This document shows, piece after piece, positions 9,740-20,643 of a DNA stretch of 64,000 nt. The DNA lies in contig JAWZSP010000002.1 in NCBI GenBank assembly GCA_034401135.1, positions 1,798,001 through 1,862,000 of the forward strand, given 5' to 3'. The stretch's first letter is position 1. Every line of letters begins with the position of its first letter. Under the pieces are notes generated by a model. It worked only from the letters and a program-made list of their open reading frames with translations, did not search any database and had not been told where the DNA came from. This stretch comes from Volutella citrinella. Taxonomy: Eukaryota > Ascomycota > Sordariomycetes > Hypocreales > Nectriaceae. The position numbers were made by a program, and so were the translations under genes.

Positions 9740-12383
9740 ATGAACATGGAGGACAAAAGCGAACCCTTTTGTGGAGGTCGCCAAGAACATGCCGAGAAGA
9801 TGGAAACTGACTTTCAGTGTTCGGCGACTAATGGACACGGTGATGAGACGCCTTATGGGTTAGGAGGATTGGATGCCACAGGAGATCTTCTGCGTAAGTG
9901 TCCACGCTGGATGATATGTTGTGTTCAATGTTTCTTACTAAAGAGAAACAACAGACCAGTTGACGCCTTCCATGGCTGCTGTCACTGTTGGATCCTCGCC
10001 CGATAACAGTCAGCCGCTAGGCAATATGCCATCAGTGAGCGGATCGATCCAGTCTTCCGGAGCAGTCTTCCCAGGGCTTTTTCGTCCACAATCTTGCAGT
10101 GCAATCGCAACGCCTTGGCAGGGTCGACAATTGGAACACATACCAGAAGAGCCTACAACTACAATGACAGCAGCAAGACCAGGTTTAACCAGTCCAAGTT
10201 CTTCCAAGGAACCTCAGAAACCTCTCAATTACGTATCGCATCATGGGGGCCGGGGTCTACAAAATCGTTGGGCAACTCGGCTGCGTCCGCGTACACGCTT
10301 GCCCCAGCCCACGGCACAACCACATTGCAGTTCGCCGCCCAAGGCATTGCCATCCAGCATCAATGGCTCCGAAAGACATCAAAAGCCGTGTTTCGACATC
10401 GTTGAGGTCCCTGACTTGTTCAAGACCTGCTTTGAGATATGGTTGAAACTAGTAGGAGCTGGAAAGAAATACCCGCGCCCACTCGTCGCACAGGTGCTGA
10501 ATCTGATACACAGCGGCGCCACCGAGCAAGATTGGAGACAGCTTGGACTGTCGTTTGGCAGTTCCGACTTTAAAGACGGTGGTATACTAGGAGAGGGGAG
10601 CGATCTGGCCAACCTTCGCCCCAAGGAGGCCGAGTGGCTCCTGTTTCTGTGCCACGATTGCCCCGCGCCATTTGGTAACTCTGGCATTACGGCTTTTGAG
10701 GACGCACGGCTGACCCTTTTCGCGGCCCGGATCAGACAAATGTTGATGGGCGGGTTTTCTGACTCGTTCTTTAACGACAACAAGCCAAAGCCAGTCCAAG
10801 AGTTTGCTCAGGAGCTGAATCGCCCCGGCGACTGTCAGTTTACGACACACGAAATTGCGCGCTATGTCGAGCAACTGGGCTACCGGCGTGTGATACTGTA
10901 CGTTGGCCATTGTTCGCTGTAAATCGATGCTAACTGGCGATGGAAGAGTCTACATCGATCAAGATGGCAACATGTTCATCTCACACCCTCTGCAAATGTC
11001 GTATAGTGAAGACCGAGTCGCCTGGCAAGGAGTTTCTGGTGAGAAGGGGAAAGGGGGCGCTCGTATAACGGCGCCTTTCAACATCCCAAGCGTTACAACC
11101 TCGGCTGCCGCAGTCCCCAGGGACAAATGCGGTGATGACTACGCAACCTACATGCCTGACATGGAAAACACTCGCTCTTGGGCCCAGTGTCGCAATGGAC
11201 CGGCGCAGATCGCCATGGAGAGAGGTCGCACCTCCAACTTCTTCCAATGCCTCGGCTTCCGCCTGGGCCTCACGCTGCGCCGACTAACAGACAAGCATGA
11301 GAGACTGGTGGAATCTCTTTCGCGTGCCCGTAGAGTAGCAGGTCGCGGGGATCTGTACAAGGTCGACCCAGTCTGGCGACTCTACTACCTCAACGTTGTG
11401 CCACGTGGAACACCAGAGAAGTACAAGACCTTCTGGGGCTTGGACTGGAGCACGCTTGGGCTCCGGATGGTGCACTTCCGTGAGGCACCCGACGCCTATC
11501 TCGAGGAACAAGATACCAACTGTCGTCTGGGGGAGTCGCAGTCTGATGGGACACGAGCGGGGTGGTCAGCTCAACTCGCAGGTCGGAATTCCTCCATAAC
11601 ACCATCTACTCCGCCCTCTTCAATCCCTCGAAAACGACCTGCCGCCGAAGCGGGATCCATTGATGATCCCACCGCAGAAGAAGGCGCCGCATACGATGAA
11701 GAGATGCTAGAGGATGAATTCCCGGGCACCCAATTCTCTTATAGAGAGATGAACAACTCCCGTCGGCGATATGAGCTACGACGGCAGGAACGTTGGCGCA
11801 ACAACACGCCTCTCCAGAAAGCAGGAGGTGAGGAGCGACTGCGAAAAGGTGCAACTCAAGGTGCATGACTCCAGGGTCGATGGACGCTAATCGAGGCCTA
11901 GGTCTTAAGACGAAGCCCCTGCCCCTGGGGGACCTGGCCATTCGTCTTCGAAAGGCCTTCTCCGAGAGCCTTGGCAGCAGCAAGCAGAACGACTGTCCGG
12001 CCGTCCCACATGTCGACTTGAGAGGTGTTTCTTTGAGCAGGCCGAGCGAGCCCCTGACGGAGGCGCCCTGGTGGAAGCGCTCAACTGGAGGGCACCAGGG
12101 CGAGGCAGCTGGAGCAAGTACGGAGGGCGCAACGTCGGCAGCAGAGTCTATCAAACCCCTGACACTTGCACTGCGACTACAAAGAGCCCTGGCTTTTGGG
12201 CCGCCTCGAAAGAGGGCTAGACTTCTGCAGTCGCGCCCTTCGAAGAGACGAGGCCCTGATGATAAAGCCGTGGGCCAAATCAAGCCGGGTGGGTGCAATC
12301 TCCTGCACTTCCACAACTTGGTATGCTCAATCGAAGAGGAGGAGGAGGAGGAGGACCTGTACTCAGCCGATCAGTCGTGGTGA
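9740..12383 (+). CDS. Unrecognised large protein, probably nuclear
   Basis: I do not recognise this family. The preferred model has four exons: 9740-9893, 9955-10897, 10947-11827 and 11902-12383 (819 residues). Introns 1 and 2 are strong: GTAAGT donor; GTACGT donor with a GCTAAC branch site. Intron 3 (11828-11901, GTGAGG donor, GCTAAT near a CCTAG acceptor) keeps the frame and adds a 160-residue tail. If it is not spliced, the protein stops at 11868 with 672 residues. A closer alternative donor at 11849 is also in frame. Visible parts: a disordered, Ser/Pro-rich first ~200 residues, then a mixed helical core of roughly 240 residues (from CFDIVEVPDLFKTCFEIWLK to RRVILVYIDQDGNMFISHP). A basic, Arg-rich region with IPRKRPAAE comes next. 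The tail has a bipartite-like NLS (PPRKRARLL then PSKRRGPDDK) and ends in a Glu/Asp run. Nuclear location is inferred from these motifs. Confidence 0.7.
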
Positions 12384-12697
12384 TGGTTTCCCTTACCTAG
12401 CGTCTGTCACTGTTGAGATTAGGTGCTATGATTTTGTGCAAGATGTCAGTGGGATGGAACTTGGGTCAGTGTGCATTGAATTGCAAGAGCAATTGGTTTG
12501 TCAATGGGGCGAGGTAGTCAAAGCGAGCGGGCCAAGGAGCAATGTGAACGATGTGTGTGCCCTGGGCAACTTTTGAAGGATTTAATTTTCATTCAGACCT
12601 AGAGCCATTATTTTCATAGCCTCAGATCCGATGCCCTAAACCGGCCAACCATGCAATGAAACAATGGATCGTTACTCCGCGCACCGTTTCCAGTCCT
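12384..12697. other. Convergent 3' spacer
   Basis: A spacer of about 310 bp between the convergent stop codons of the unrecognised protein gene and RPS2. Nothing beyond probable 3' UTR sequence is seen. Confidence 0.6.
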
Positions 12698-13697
12698 CTA
12701 GTATCGCTTGCCCTCACGCAGGGTATCCGCAAACTCATCCAGGGGGCTCTTGATGAGCTTAGTCTCCTTCCACAGGTTGGGGGTAAGGAAGCCGTAGGTG
12801 TTGGAGACGGCGACGAAGGTGGCCTTGAGGGTGTTCTCGAGGGTCTTGGTGGAACCGGCGGACGAGGTGTAGGCGTCCTCGACACCAGCAAGCTGGAGGA
12901 ATCGCCTGACAGCGGGGGAGGCAACGAGGCCGGTACCACGGGGAGCGGGGATAAGCTATTGTCGAATGTTAGCACTTTCGTGGTTTCCCCATCATGACTC
13001 GTTTCGCGGTCCTCCTTTCGACGCTCGAGTTCTCGGGGGGGTTGGGTGTATACGTACGCGGACAGTGACGGAACCGCACTTGCCGGACTCCTTGCAGGGC
13101 AGGGAGTGAGGCTGGCCAAGGTTGGAGCCCCAGAATCCTCGTCGCACGGGGATGACGGAGAGCTTGGCGATGATGATGGCGGCACGGATGGCAGTAGCGA
13201 CTTCCTTGGAGGTCTTGATGCCGAGACCGACGTGGCCCTCGGAGTCACCAATGATGACGATGGCCTTGAATCGGGTACGCTGACCGGCACGGGTCTGCTT
13301 CTGGACGGGCTTGATCTGTTGTTCGGAGGAAGAAATCGAGTCAGCTCTCATGTCTCTCTCTACAGAGGGAAATTCCCCAATTGTTCCTCTCGTCCCATTG
13401 CTGGGAAGATTTCGGGGCTCTCGCGAGGTTGTTTCATACCTTCATGACCTCGTCCTTGAGCTTGGGCAGGAAGTTGTCAACAATCTGGTACTCCTTGATG
13501 GGCAGAGAGTGCAGGTAGATCTCCTCCATGCTGTTGATCTTGCCGGCCTTAACCAATCGACCGAGCTTGGTGACGGGCTGCCACTCCTTCTCCTCGCTCT
13601 TGCCGCCACGACGTCCACGGCCACGACCACGGCCACGGCCACGGTCTCCGCCTCGGGATCCGAATCCAGCACCACGGGTTGTTCCTCGGTCAGCCAT
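12698..13697 (-). CDS. RPS2: 40S ribosomal protein S2 (uS5)
   Basis: Three exons (13697-13440, 13315-13058, 12955-12698) encode 257 residues. The protein sits in the small ribosomal subunit near the decoding site and helps translational fidelity. The N-terminal Arg/Gly tract ([12 protein letters not shown], residues ~19-30) is typical of eukaryotic uS5. The S5 double-stranded RNA-binding domain follows ([18 protein letters not shown], residues ~104-121), then [20 protein letters not shown]. The C-terminal S5 domain begins [18 protein letters not shown] and contains [15 protein letters not shown]. Introns of 124 and 102 bp both lie in phase 0. The three coding exons are each exactly 258 nt, counting the stop codon in the last, which appears to be coincidence. 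Length and sequence match the family closely. Confidence 0.97.
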
Positions 13698-14313
13698 TTT
13701 GAATGATGCGCGGGGGTGACGTCGAAGTGTCTGCGCAAAGGGTATATGTTGTGGTGTTCCGGCGTTGGGCGTAATGGGAACTTTTTGCCTGGCGGGGTGC
13801 TTCACTGGGAATTTTGGGCGAATGTGCTCGGTTAGTCGAGCCCTAATTCTTGTGGATTCCTGCCTGGCGTGGATGGCCCTATAGTGGGGCGGTTTTAAGG
13901 CATCAAGAAAAAAAGCAAAAAGAGGTGCTCACCTTGCTCACCTCGGTGTGGGTCTTCGGTGGTCGGTGTGTCTGGGCCCCGGCCAAGCTCGGCAGCAGGG
14001 GCCATGGACGGGCGGAAATCGGGACGCTCACGGGCATGTCGGCCGCCATTCTCAACCAACTCCGTCGTCGTCAATTGATTCTCGCGGCTATGTACCTCGA
14101 ACTATGCAGAAGTGTGGGGATGCTAAATGACTACCAAAAACAACTTGCGCGTCCTGAAGCCAGGCTGCCTCGCACTGCAAGCATAGATGGGGGAGACGGA
14201 TATGCGTAGGGGTACACGCCTGGCAACTCGCAGGCTTCCGGGTTTCATTAAGGAGGGTATCGCAACTCAACGCTTCAACTGCTCACCCTCTCTCACCAAA
14301 GTCGGCCAATTCC
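13698..14313. other. RPS2 promoter and sulfurtransferase 3' flank
   Basis: A spacer of about 600 bp between two genes on the minus strand. It contains the RPS2 upstream motif at 13836-13845. No further gene is seen. Confidence 0.5.
13836..13845 (-). promoter_or_regulatory. TAGGGCTCGA motif upstream of RPS2
   Basis: Read on the coding strand, TAGGGCTCGA lies about 140 bp before the RPS2 ATG. Just downstream the sequence continues CTAACCGAGC, so GCTCG and CGAGC form a small inverted repeat. A related word, TAGGG-CAG-GCTCGA, occurs upstream of the other ribosomal protein gene here. TAGGG-type boxes are known in fungal ribosomal protein promoters; the functional assignment is inferred. Confidence 0.45.
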
Positions 14314-15390
14314 TCAACCTTGCTCCTCCACCGTCTTCACAATCAGGTTTTCCGCCGGCTTCACCCGCTGAGCCCATTCCCTATCATGCCATGTTAGCGC
14401 ATTACCACGGGTGTAATTAGATTATGCAACTCACGTCCAGCTTCCATCGTAGACCCTCCTGGATTCGGGAGAGCCAATGGCAGCTTCCTCGAGAGCGGTC
14501 TCGAGAACGCAGGCAGTGACACCAGTGCCACAGCTGGAGATGATGGGTTTCGTGGGGTCGACGCCCTTCTCCTCAAATACCTTCTTGATTTGGTCGATGG
14601 GGAGGAACGCCTTGGTTTCGGGGTCCAGGACCGCATTGAAAGGGATGTTGATGGCTCCGGGCATCTGGCCAGAGGAGAGACCCTCGCGGGGCTCGGGAGC
14701 TTCACCGCTAAATCGCCCCGGTGGTCGGGCATCGAGGACCTGGACACCCTCGGCGCCCTCCTTGTTGTAGTCTTGCACGATCTCCTTGACCTCCTCGAAG
14801 CTGGCAACACGCTCGGAAGCGACAGTGGGGATGGGGTAAGGGCAGCACTCGACACTGTAAAGCTCACCCGACTCGGTAGGCAGACCCTGGTCAACCCATA
14901 GCTTGAAGTTGTTCAGGATGTGGACCTTGGAGTGGCCAAAGACCTTGAGGGTCCAGCCAACTCGAGGAGCGCTGAAGATTCCGAGCTCCTTGCTGTCGTA
15001 GACAACCACAGTATCTTCCTTCCTGATGCCAAGCTCACTCATGGCGGCAGCAAATCCCTTTGCATCGGGCAGCATGTGAGGGTAGGGGCTGCGCTTGTCG
15101 ATGACCTTGTCGAGGTCGAAGAACCGGGCTTTGGGTATCCGCTGCTCGCGGAAAGTCTGAATACCGCTTCGTCCATCGTTGGGCAGGAACCACGATGCGC
15201 ACAGGGGGATTACTCGAGGCTCGGGGCTGATCGAGGAGGGAGGGTTCTTCTTGAGGGCTTCGTCGAGTTCCTTGGGGGTGACGATGTAGGACGAGAGGTT
15301 GCGGCGGCTCAGGAACACAGGGCGGAAGACCCGGGCTCTCCATTGAGGCAATCCAACCCTCGCAGGGCGGCATATCGCGATCGAGGCCAT
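14314..15390 (-). CDS. Mitochondrial thiosulfate/3-mercaptopyruvate sulfurtransferase
   Basis: Two exons (15390-14435, 14380-14314) give 340 residues. The 54-bp intron has a GTGAGT donor and GCTAAC branch site. It is a tandem rhodanese protein that transfers sulfur from thiosulfate or 3-mercaptopyruvate to an acceptor. The first ~35 residues are rich in Arg and hydroxylated residues with no acids, which fits a mitochondrial presequence. The first, inactive rhodanese domain spans about 37-165 (with RIPKARFFDLD and VVVYDSKELGIFSAPR). The second spans about 195-330. The catalytic loop is CGTGVTA with the Cys at residue 287; this loop is closer to mercaptopyruvate sulfurtransferases (CGSGVTA) than to classical rhodanese (CRKGVTA). 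The terminal exon completes the signature VYDGSWTEW. Homologues in yeast (Tum1) also feed tRNA thiolation; a similar role is inferred. Confidence 0.92.
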
Positions 15391-16223
15391 AGTCGGGGAA
15401 AGGGAAGAGGTCAGTGGTTGGGCGGGAGGGAGGGCCGGGTGCGATGACTCGTACGAGGCGTCAGGATAGCCACGAGGTGATAACGGGGCAGGTCGGCCAG
15501 GAATCGAATTGGCGGTCGAGGCGGATCAGGCGCGTATAATTGACAGGTTGTTCATGCCCGACTGTAACGACTGCGTCCGCATCACTCGGTGAGCAAGCAC
15601 CAGAGTCTGGAGGGGATGGGAGGATTGAGAGAGACCGGTCTGGACGGGAATTAGTGGCGCCGCGGGTGCATGATAACAGAGTGGGTGAGGTTGGCGTCAA
15701 AATGCAGCGTCAAGAAAGCTTGGACCAGGCCTTAAGGGCCCCGCAGCTCGGTCATGGAGGCCCGGGGCTTTGTCAGGCGCCTGGGAATTTTGGCTCAGCG
15801 GGCACGTTGGCGCCCTGGGCAGGTGGTTTCAGCGCCTGATGCTCAACGGCTACAGTGGACTGGTAGGGGACGAGATCTTCAGAATGGGCCTGGGCGCTCA
15901 CTCAGCGAGTTCTCAGGCAGATGATTGGCCATTGGTATTTGGAGCCAATCTGCTAAGAGCAACTATGGAAGAAGTCCCGTATAGTTCTCCCATAGTCAAG
16001 CTCCCAACATCTAGAGCACATTACCAGTTTCGTCCTCTCATACTCTCCGTAGCTAGACCAAAGCAAGCGCCACAGCCCCTCCTCCACCCTCCATCTTCCC
16101 ATCTGGTGTGGGTGCATGTGAAAGCATCTCGTCATCCTTGCAACCACAACAAAACTCTACCCGCAAAAGCTCTGGCGTGCACGCCCTCGTGATCGCCCTC
16201 TCGCGTGGCATCTCCTCCGAAGA
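15391..16223. promoter_or_regulatory. Divergent promoter region, sulfurtransferase/APC11
   Basis: An 833-bp spacer separates the start codons of the minus-strand sulfurtransferase gene and plus-strand APC11. No other coding sequence is seen. Both genes must draw their proximal promoters from it. Confidence 0.6.
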
Positions 16224-16746
16224 ATGAAGGTCACAATCAAGAAGTGGAACACAGTCGCCACCTGGCGCTGGGACATTCCCGAAGACGACGTGTGCGGCAT
16301 CTGCCAGGTACATTTCGACGGGACATGCCCGGCGTGCAAATACCCTGGCGACGACTGCAGCCTGTGTAAGTGCGCCCCCGTTGCGTCCGTGGTGTTGTGG
16401 TTATCATTATCACGCCCATCAGACCACCTCGGAGCCCGCGTTGCTGAACCATGTCTAGTATCGGGAAAATGCGGCCACAACTTTCACATGGTCCGTCGGT
16501 CCCTTGCCGTGCATCCCCTTTGCTATGCCGTCCTAACTGCTGATTGTTGCGTCCATAGCACTGCATCCTAGAATGGATCAAGCAAGACTCTGCCAGGGGC
16601 CAGTGCCCGATGTGCCGCCAACGTATGCTCCCTGTCCACGAACCGCAAGAGGACTGAATCAACTGACTGCCCACTTAGGTTTCGAATGGACGGACCAGGC
16701 CAATGATCCTAATGAGTCCAACGAGACGGCTTCGCAAGTCGAATGA
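16224..16746 (+). CDS. APC11: Anaphase-promoting complex subunit 11 (RING-H2)
   Basis: Four small exons (16224-16365, 16459-16490, 16559-16622, 16679-16746) splice to 101 residues, the normal Apc11 length. Apc11 is the RING subunit of the APC/C ubiquitin ligase and recruits the E2 that modifies securin and cyclin B. The start MKVTIKKWNTVATWRWD matches the family N-terminus that docks on the cullin Apc2. The zinc ligands are all present: CGIC, CPAC, a Cys in DDCSL, then CGHNFHMHC and CPMC. The splice junctions fall in DDCSL|LSGK, HM|HC and CRQ|RFEW, and each restores a conserved word. The second exon is only 32 nt. The E2 gene most likely to work with this subunit is 3.9 kb downstream on the same strand. 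Confidence 0.95.
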
Positions 16747-17854
16747 GGTTGACAAGTCCACTTAGCCATCCATATAGTCCACGGTTTTCGCGTGGTGTTC
16801 GGCGTCTTTGGTGGTTGCGATTGGGATGGATGTTAGGTTACCCTCCCGATGCGAGCCAATGCGAATTGAGTCTCTTTTCAACTTGCTCGCTCGCCTCCTC
16901 TCGCCTTGGTTGCCTTCACGATGCGCCATGCCTATTTGCACAGTTCCCACGCAATCAAGGCAACCCTGTGTTTTCTCATCTCAGAAGTGCAACCCACGCC
17001 ATGTAAAGGTGCCTGAGCCACGACGGCAGACCTGGCAGTAGAGAAAGCATCGGCCTCAGGTGTGGTGTGAGCCTCCAGACAAGTCCAGTCCATCAAACCA
17101 GTCAATCCTTCTAGGTGCGGTTTCTGCGGTCCTCCTGTGTCCTTCGTGTCTGGAAAGGGTGTCAGAATGCACTGCCACTACAGATGTAATCATGGCTCAT
17201 GTTGATACAGCACTTGTGCCTCCCCGAGTCAACAATGAACCCACCAAGCCTGGGGCCAGAAAGGAACGCCGTTGCTTGAGATTTGAGGTGCATTTGTCAT
17301 ACCTCACACATACGACCATACCTACTAGAGAACACGGGATCCCGTCCGCTCTCCCATAGTCATACCTCACGACTTTCTGAGAAATCTTTACCACAATATT
17401 ACTCCCCAAACCACTCAAGGCGAGAAGACACGGGGTCATATATTCCCCTTCTTGTGTGCTAACCCCTGCCACGACTGTTATCTATATTAGATTACTATCG
17501 ACTACTGAGTTTCACAACATGATCCCTTTCGACAACGGTATTCCGAGTCTGGGGATGCTTGCGTTGGACCAGATCCTCATAAGCAAGCGAAAAGGGAGGA
17601 AGAATGGTTGACACGATTCGCTTGCCCATATTTCAAGCACAGTTTAGAAAATTACCAAAATCCGACATACAAGAGCTGATAGCCGCCGACAGTCAGGGAA
17701 GCTTCCCATAGAGTATAATAAGAGCGAAGGCAATAAGGCCGCCATGTATTCCTATTTTACTCCCTGTAAAAGTACAATCTATATATCCAAGGTCTTATGC
17801 AGTCGCGCCATGGGCGCCTTGTGTTTATACATGAAGCAAACAGCCTCGGTCCTT
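16747..17854. other. Convergent spacer, no gene recognised
   Basis: A 1.1-kb spacer between the convergent ends of APC11 and CHK1. Only short, featureless open frames are present. Confidence 0.55.
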
Positions 17855-19543
17855 CTAAGCATCCGGGACGTACACGCCATCCTTGCACAGGACGACGACC
17901 TTCTTGAAGAAGCGGCGCCATTCGAGGGGATCACCCTTGACTTTTACAAAGCGAACGTCCAAGACTTCAGTTCCGTCAGGCAAGGGTTGCTTGTCAATGT
18001 GGATGTCTCCGTGCAGGCTTTGCTGGCGGCCATCCACGGCCTTGACTTTGATCATAGCAATGGGGTTACCGTACGCGTTCGGGGGAGCGACGGGGCCGAG
18101 AGGCACGTTTAGTTGGTGTAGAGCAGCGCTCAGCATCTGCACGAGGTGGGTAGGCGGCACAGCGGAGAAGAAGCGCGTAAGGGCCTCGGGCGGGCAGATG
18201 TCGCGGAAGCGGCGCGCCTGCTGTGTGAGGGTCATCGACGGGCCAGGTGTGTGCGAAAATTGAGACATTGACGGCTCGTCGGCGAGGCTATCGAGCATCA
18301 TGCGGCGAGCGTCCTCCCCACGGACTGGCATTGACGAGGCTGGCGCGGCACGGGCAGCCATGGAGCGCAGAGGAGGGCGCTCCCAGTCCCAGTCGGTGTC
18401 GGCAACGATGGGCGTCTCGGGCTGCGTCGAAGAGAAGCGGCCAGCGTTGAGCCCCGTGTCTACATCCATGCGGTCGCTCGAGGACACTTGCTGGGACGGC
18501 GTGGGCTGCTGGCTGAAGTCGATGCGCAGGTTCTCCAGCATCTGGGTAGCCAGGTTAATGGGGTCGGTGACTCGTCCATCAGCCGAGAGGAGGGCGTTGT
18601 GCCGCGTGTACCATGGGTGCTGGCGGACCCGGGCGAAGCTGAAGCGTTTCTGGGGGTCAATCGACATCATGCCGCGAAGAAGTGAGACGGCCTCGGGGGG
18701 CACACGCTCCCAGAGGGCATCGGAGCTGCGGCCGTTGGTGCGGACGTACTCCTGGAACTCCCAGCTGCTCTGCGATGGCTCGTCCCAGGGCGTGTTGCCA
18801 ACGAGCAGGACGAAGAGGATGACACCGCAAGACCAGACATCCACGAGATCGGGCGAGTACTTTCCGGCCGAGGACGACTTCCTGTCAACGCGGCCGCAGG
18901 CGAGAATTTCCGGGGCAATGTAGGGCGGGCTGCCACACAGCGTCGAGCTTAGCTTGCGTTGGCCCTTGTACTCGAACATTGTGGCCATGCCAAAGTCAGC
19001 GAGCTTGAGGGAGCCGTCCTGAGACAGCAGAATGTTCTCGGGCTTGAGGTCGCGGTGGGCAACGCCCTTGGAGTGCATGAAGCTCACACCGCCGACGAGC
19101 TGGACGAAGTAGATCTGGGCGATGTCCTGACGCACTCCCACATCCGCCTCGATCTTGTCAAAGAGGTCGCCGCCCTCGGCATACTCCATGGCAATCCAAC
19201 GCCAGGCGGTGTCCTCGCCCGAGGCGAACCACTCGATAATGTTGGGGTGCTGCCCGATGTGTGAGTGCAGCGACACCTCCATGGCAAGCTGCTTGGCCGA
19301 GATGCGCCCCTGTTTCATGGCATAGCCCTTGTGAATGAGCTTTACAGCAAAGACTGGCGTCTGGGCATCAAGCGGGATGGCCTTTTTAATTCTGCCAAGC
19401 AACTGTTAGAGAAGCTCATGGCCTGTGTTGTGTATGGTTGGTTATGTCGGAACTCACGATGCATATGCTCCCCGACCGACCGTCTTTGAGATGATGCGGA
19501 AGGGCAGATCCCGCGGGAGGGGATCTAGTTGGGACTGGCTCAT
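17855..19543 (-). CDS. CHK1: Checkpoint serine/threonine kinase Chk1
   Basis: Two exons (19543-19458, 19391-17855) encode 540 residues. Chk1 relays DNA-damage and replication-stress signals and blocks mitotic entry. The kinase domain covers about residues 16-285. It has the glycine loop GRGAYAS split by the 66-bp intron, the VFAVK lysine (~43), the EYAEGGDLFDKI hinge, the catalytic HRDLKPEN (~137-144), LADFG (~160) and YIAPE. A short linker with Thr/Ser-Gln-like sites follows. The C-terminal ~100 residues form the Chk1 regulatory KA1-like domain (TRFFSAVPP, AMIKVKAVDGR, EWRRFFKKVVV). The kinase order and C-terminal domain separate it from other CAMK-group kinases. The gene is divergent from UBC11. 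Confidence 0.93.
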
Positions 19544-20643
19544 GACAAAGAATATCGAGTTAGCACAGTTCGATGAAGGATCCAGGCCCGGTTGTCGATG
19601 GGGTGGAAGAGGCAAAAGCTATGCGATGCAGCAGGCATATTGATGTTGATGTCCATGTTGTTTGCAGGGCGCTGCACTTAGAACCGGAAGGCCGTGGACA
19701 ATAGCCAAACGTCACACGCATGCAACTCTGCAAGCCCCATGAACCCTGCAGCAAGGGGGGACAGAAGCTGAGGAAAGAGAACAAACTCACCATGGTGGTG
19801 ATTACACGATACCTCTGGAGCTGCGGGAGCCTTCCCTGCCCTGGTCGTGTGCAGCTGCAGTGCCTTCGATCGTCTCGCGTGACGCCTCAAGTTCACCGTT
19901 TGGTTGGCTTGAGGAGCATCTGCAAGCAGGACGCGTCCTGGCATCGCGTCCACCCGCGTAAAGCACTGTTGCTCAGGCTGCTCTGGCCACCAGTGCCCGC
20001 CACCACAGCGCTACCGACCAACGTCAAGGCCAATCGCGAGAGGTGGCGGCCCCGTTCCGTCTCCCAAGCGACTGGGAGCCTGGGACCCTGTAGCGACCGC
20101 CACCAGTGATCGGGCACCCTCAGCAGCGCTCCAGCGCTGTCCTCCAGTGGCACCCAGTGGGAGACCCCCCCGCCTCGCAGTAGCCCCACGTTTCAGGGCC
20201 CCTGGCCTGCGCACAGCATCATTGGCCGGGGGCGCATCATGGCTCGCCGTTGCTGCGGTAAACAGAGTCGAAGCGTCCCGTCGCTCATCACAACGCAACG
20301 CTCTTCCTTGGTTTGGCGCGCGCATGTATACCTTCCTTCCGCCCACACAAACGCCTCGAGACCGCCTCCTTCTCATCCGCATCTCCTACCAACGAGCCTC
20401 CTTAAAGATTTCCTCCACTGCCACCGCCGCCAGCTTTGCCTCGCCATCCTCTCACTAAAGAACAGACGACATCCTGCCGCTTGCGGAAGTACTCGCCTAC
20501 TCGCAGCCGTTGGCGTTCTACTGTGCATCACTCGCGCCGAGACCTGCATATCCCACTGCCTTAGCTTTACGCCCTGGGCATTTTAACTTCGTCTCTGGTC
20601 CTTACTCTCATCTTCCACCTCCCATCTGCAGTCGTCGAACCCA
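19544..20643. promoter_or_regulatory. Divergent CHK1/UBC11 promoter region
   Basis: This 1.1-kb region separates the start codons of CHK1 (leftward) and UBC11 (rightward). The last ~350 bp before UBC11 are CT-rich, as in many fungal leaders. Open frames inside are GC-driven and show no family signature. Confidence 0.6.

Noticed and set aside
13316..13439. Possible snoRNA in RPS2 intron 1
   Set aside because: No C box (RTGATGA) paired with a D box (CTGA) was found on the transcript strand.
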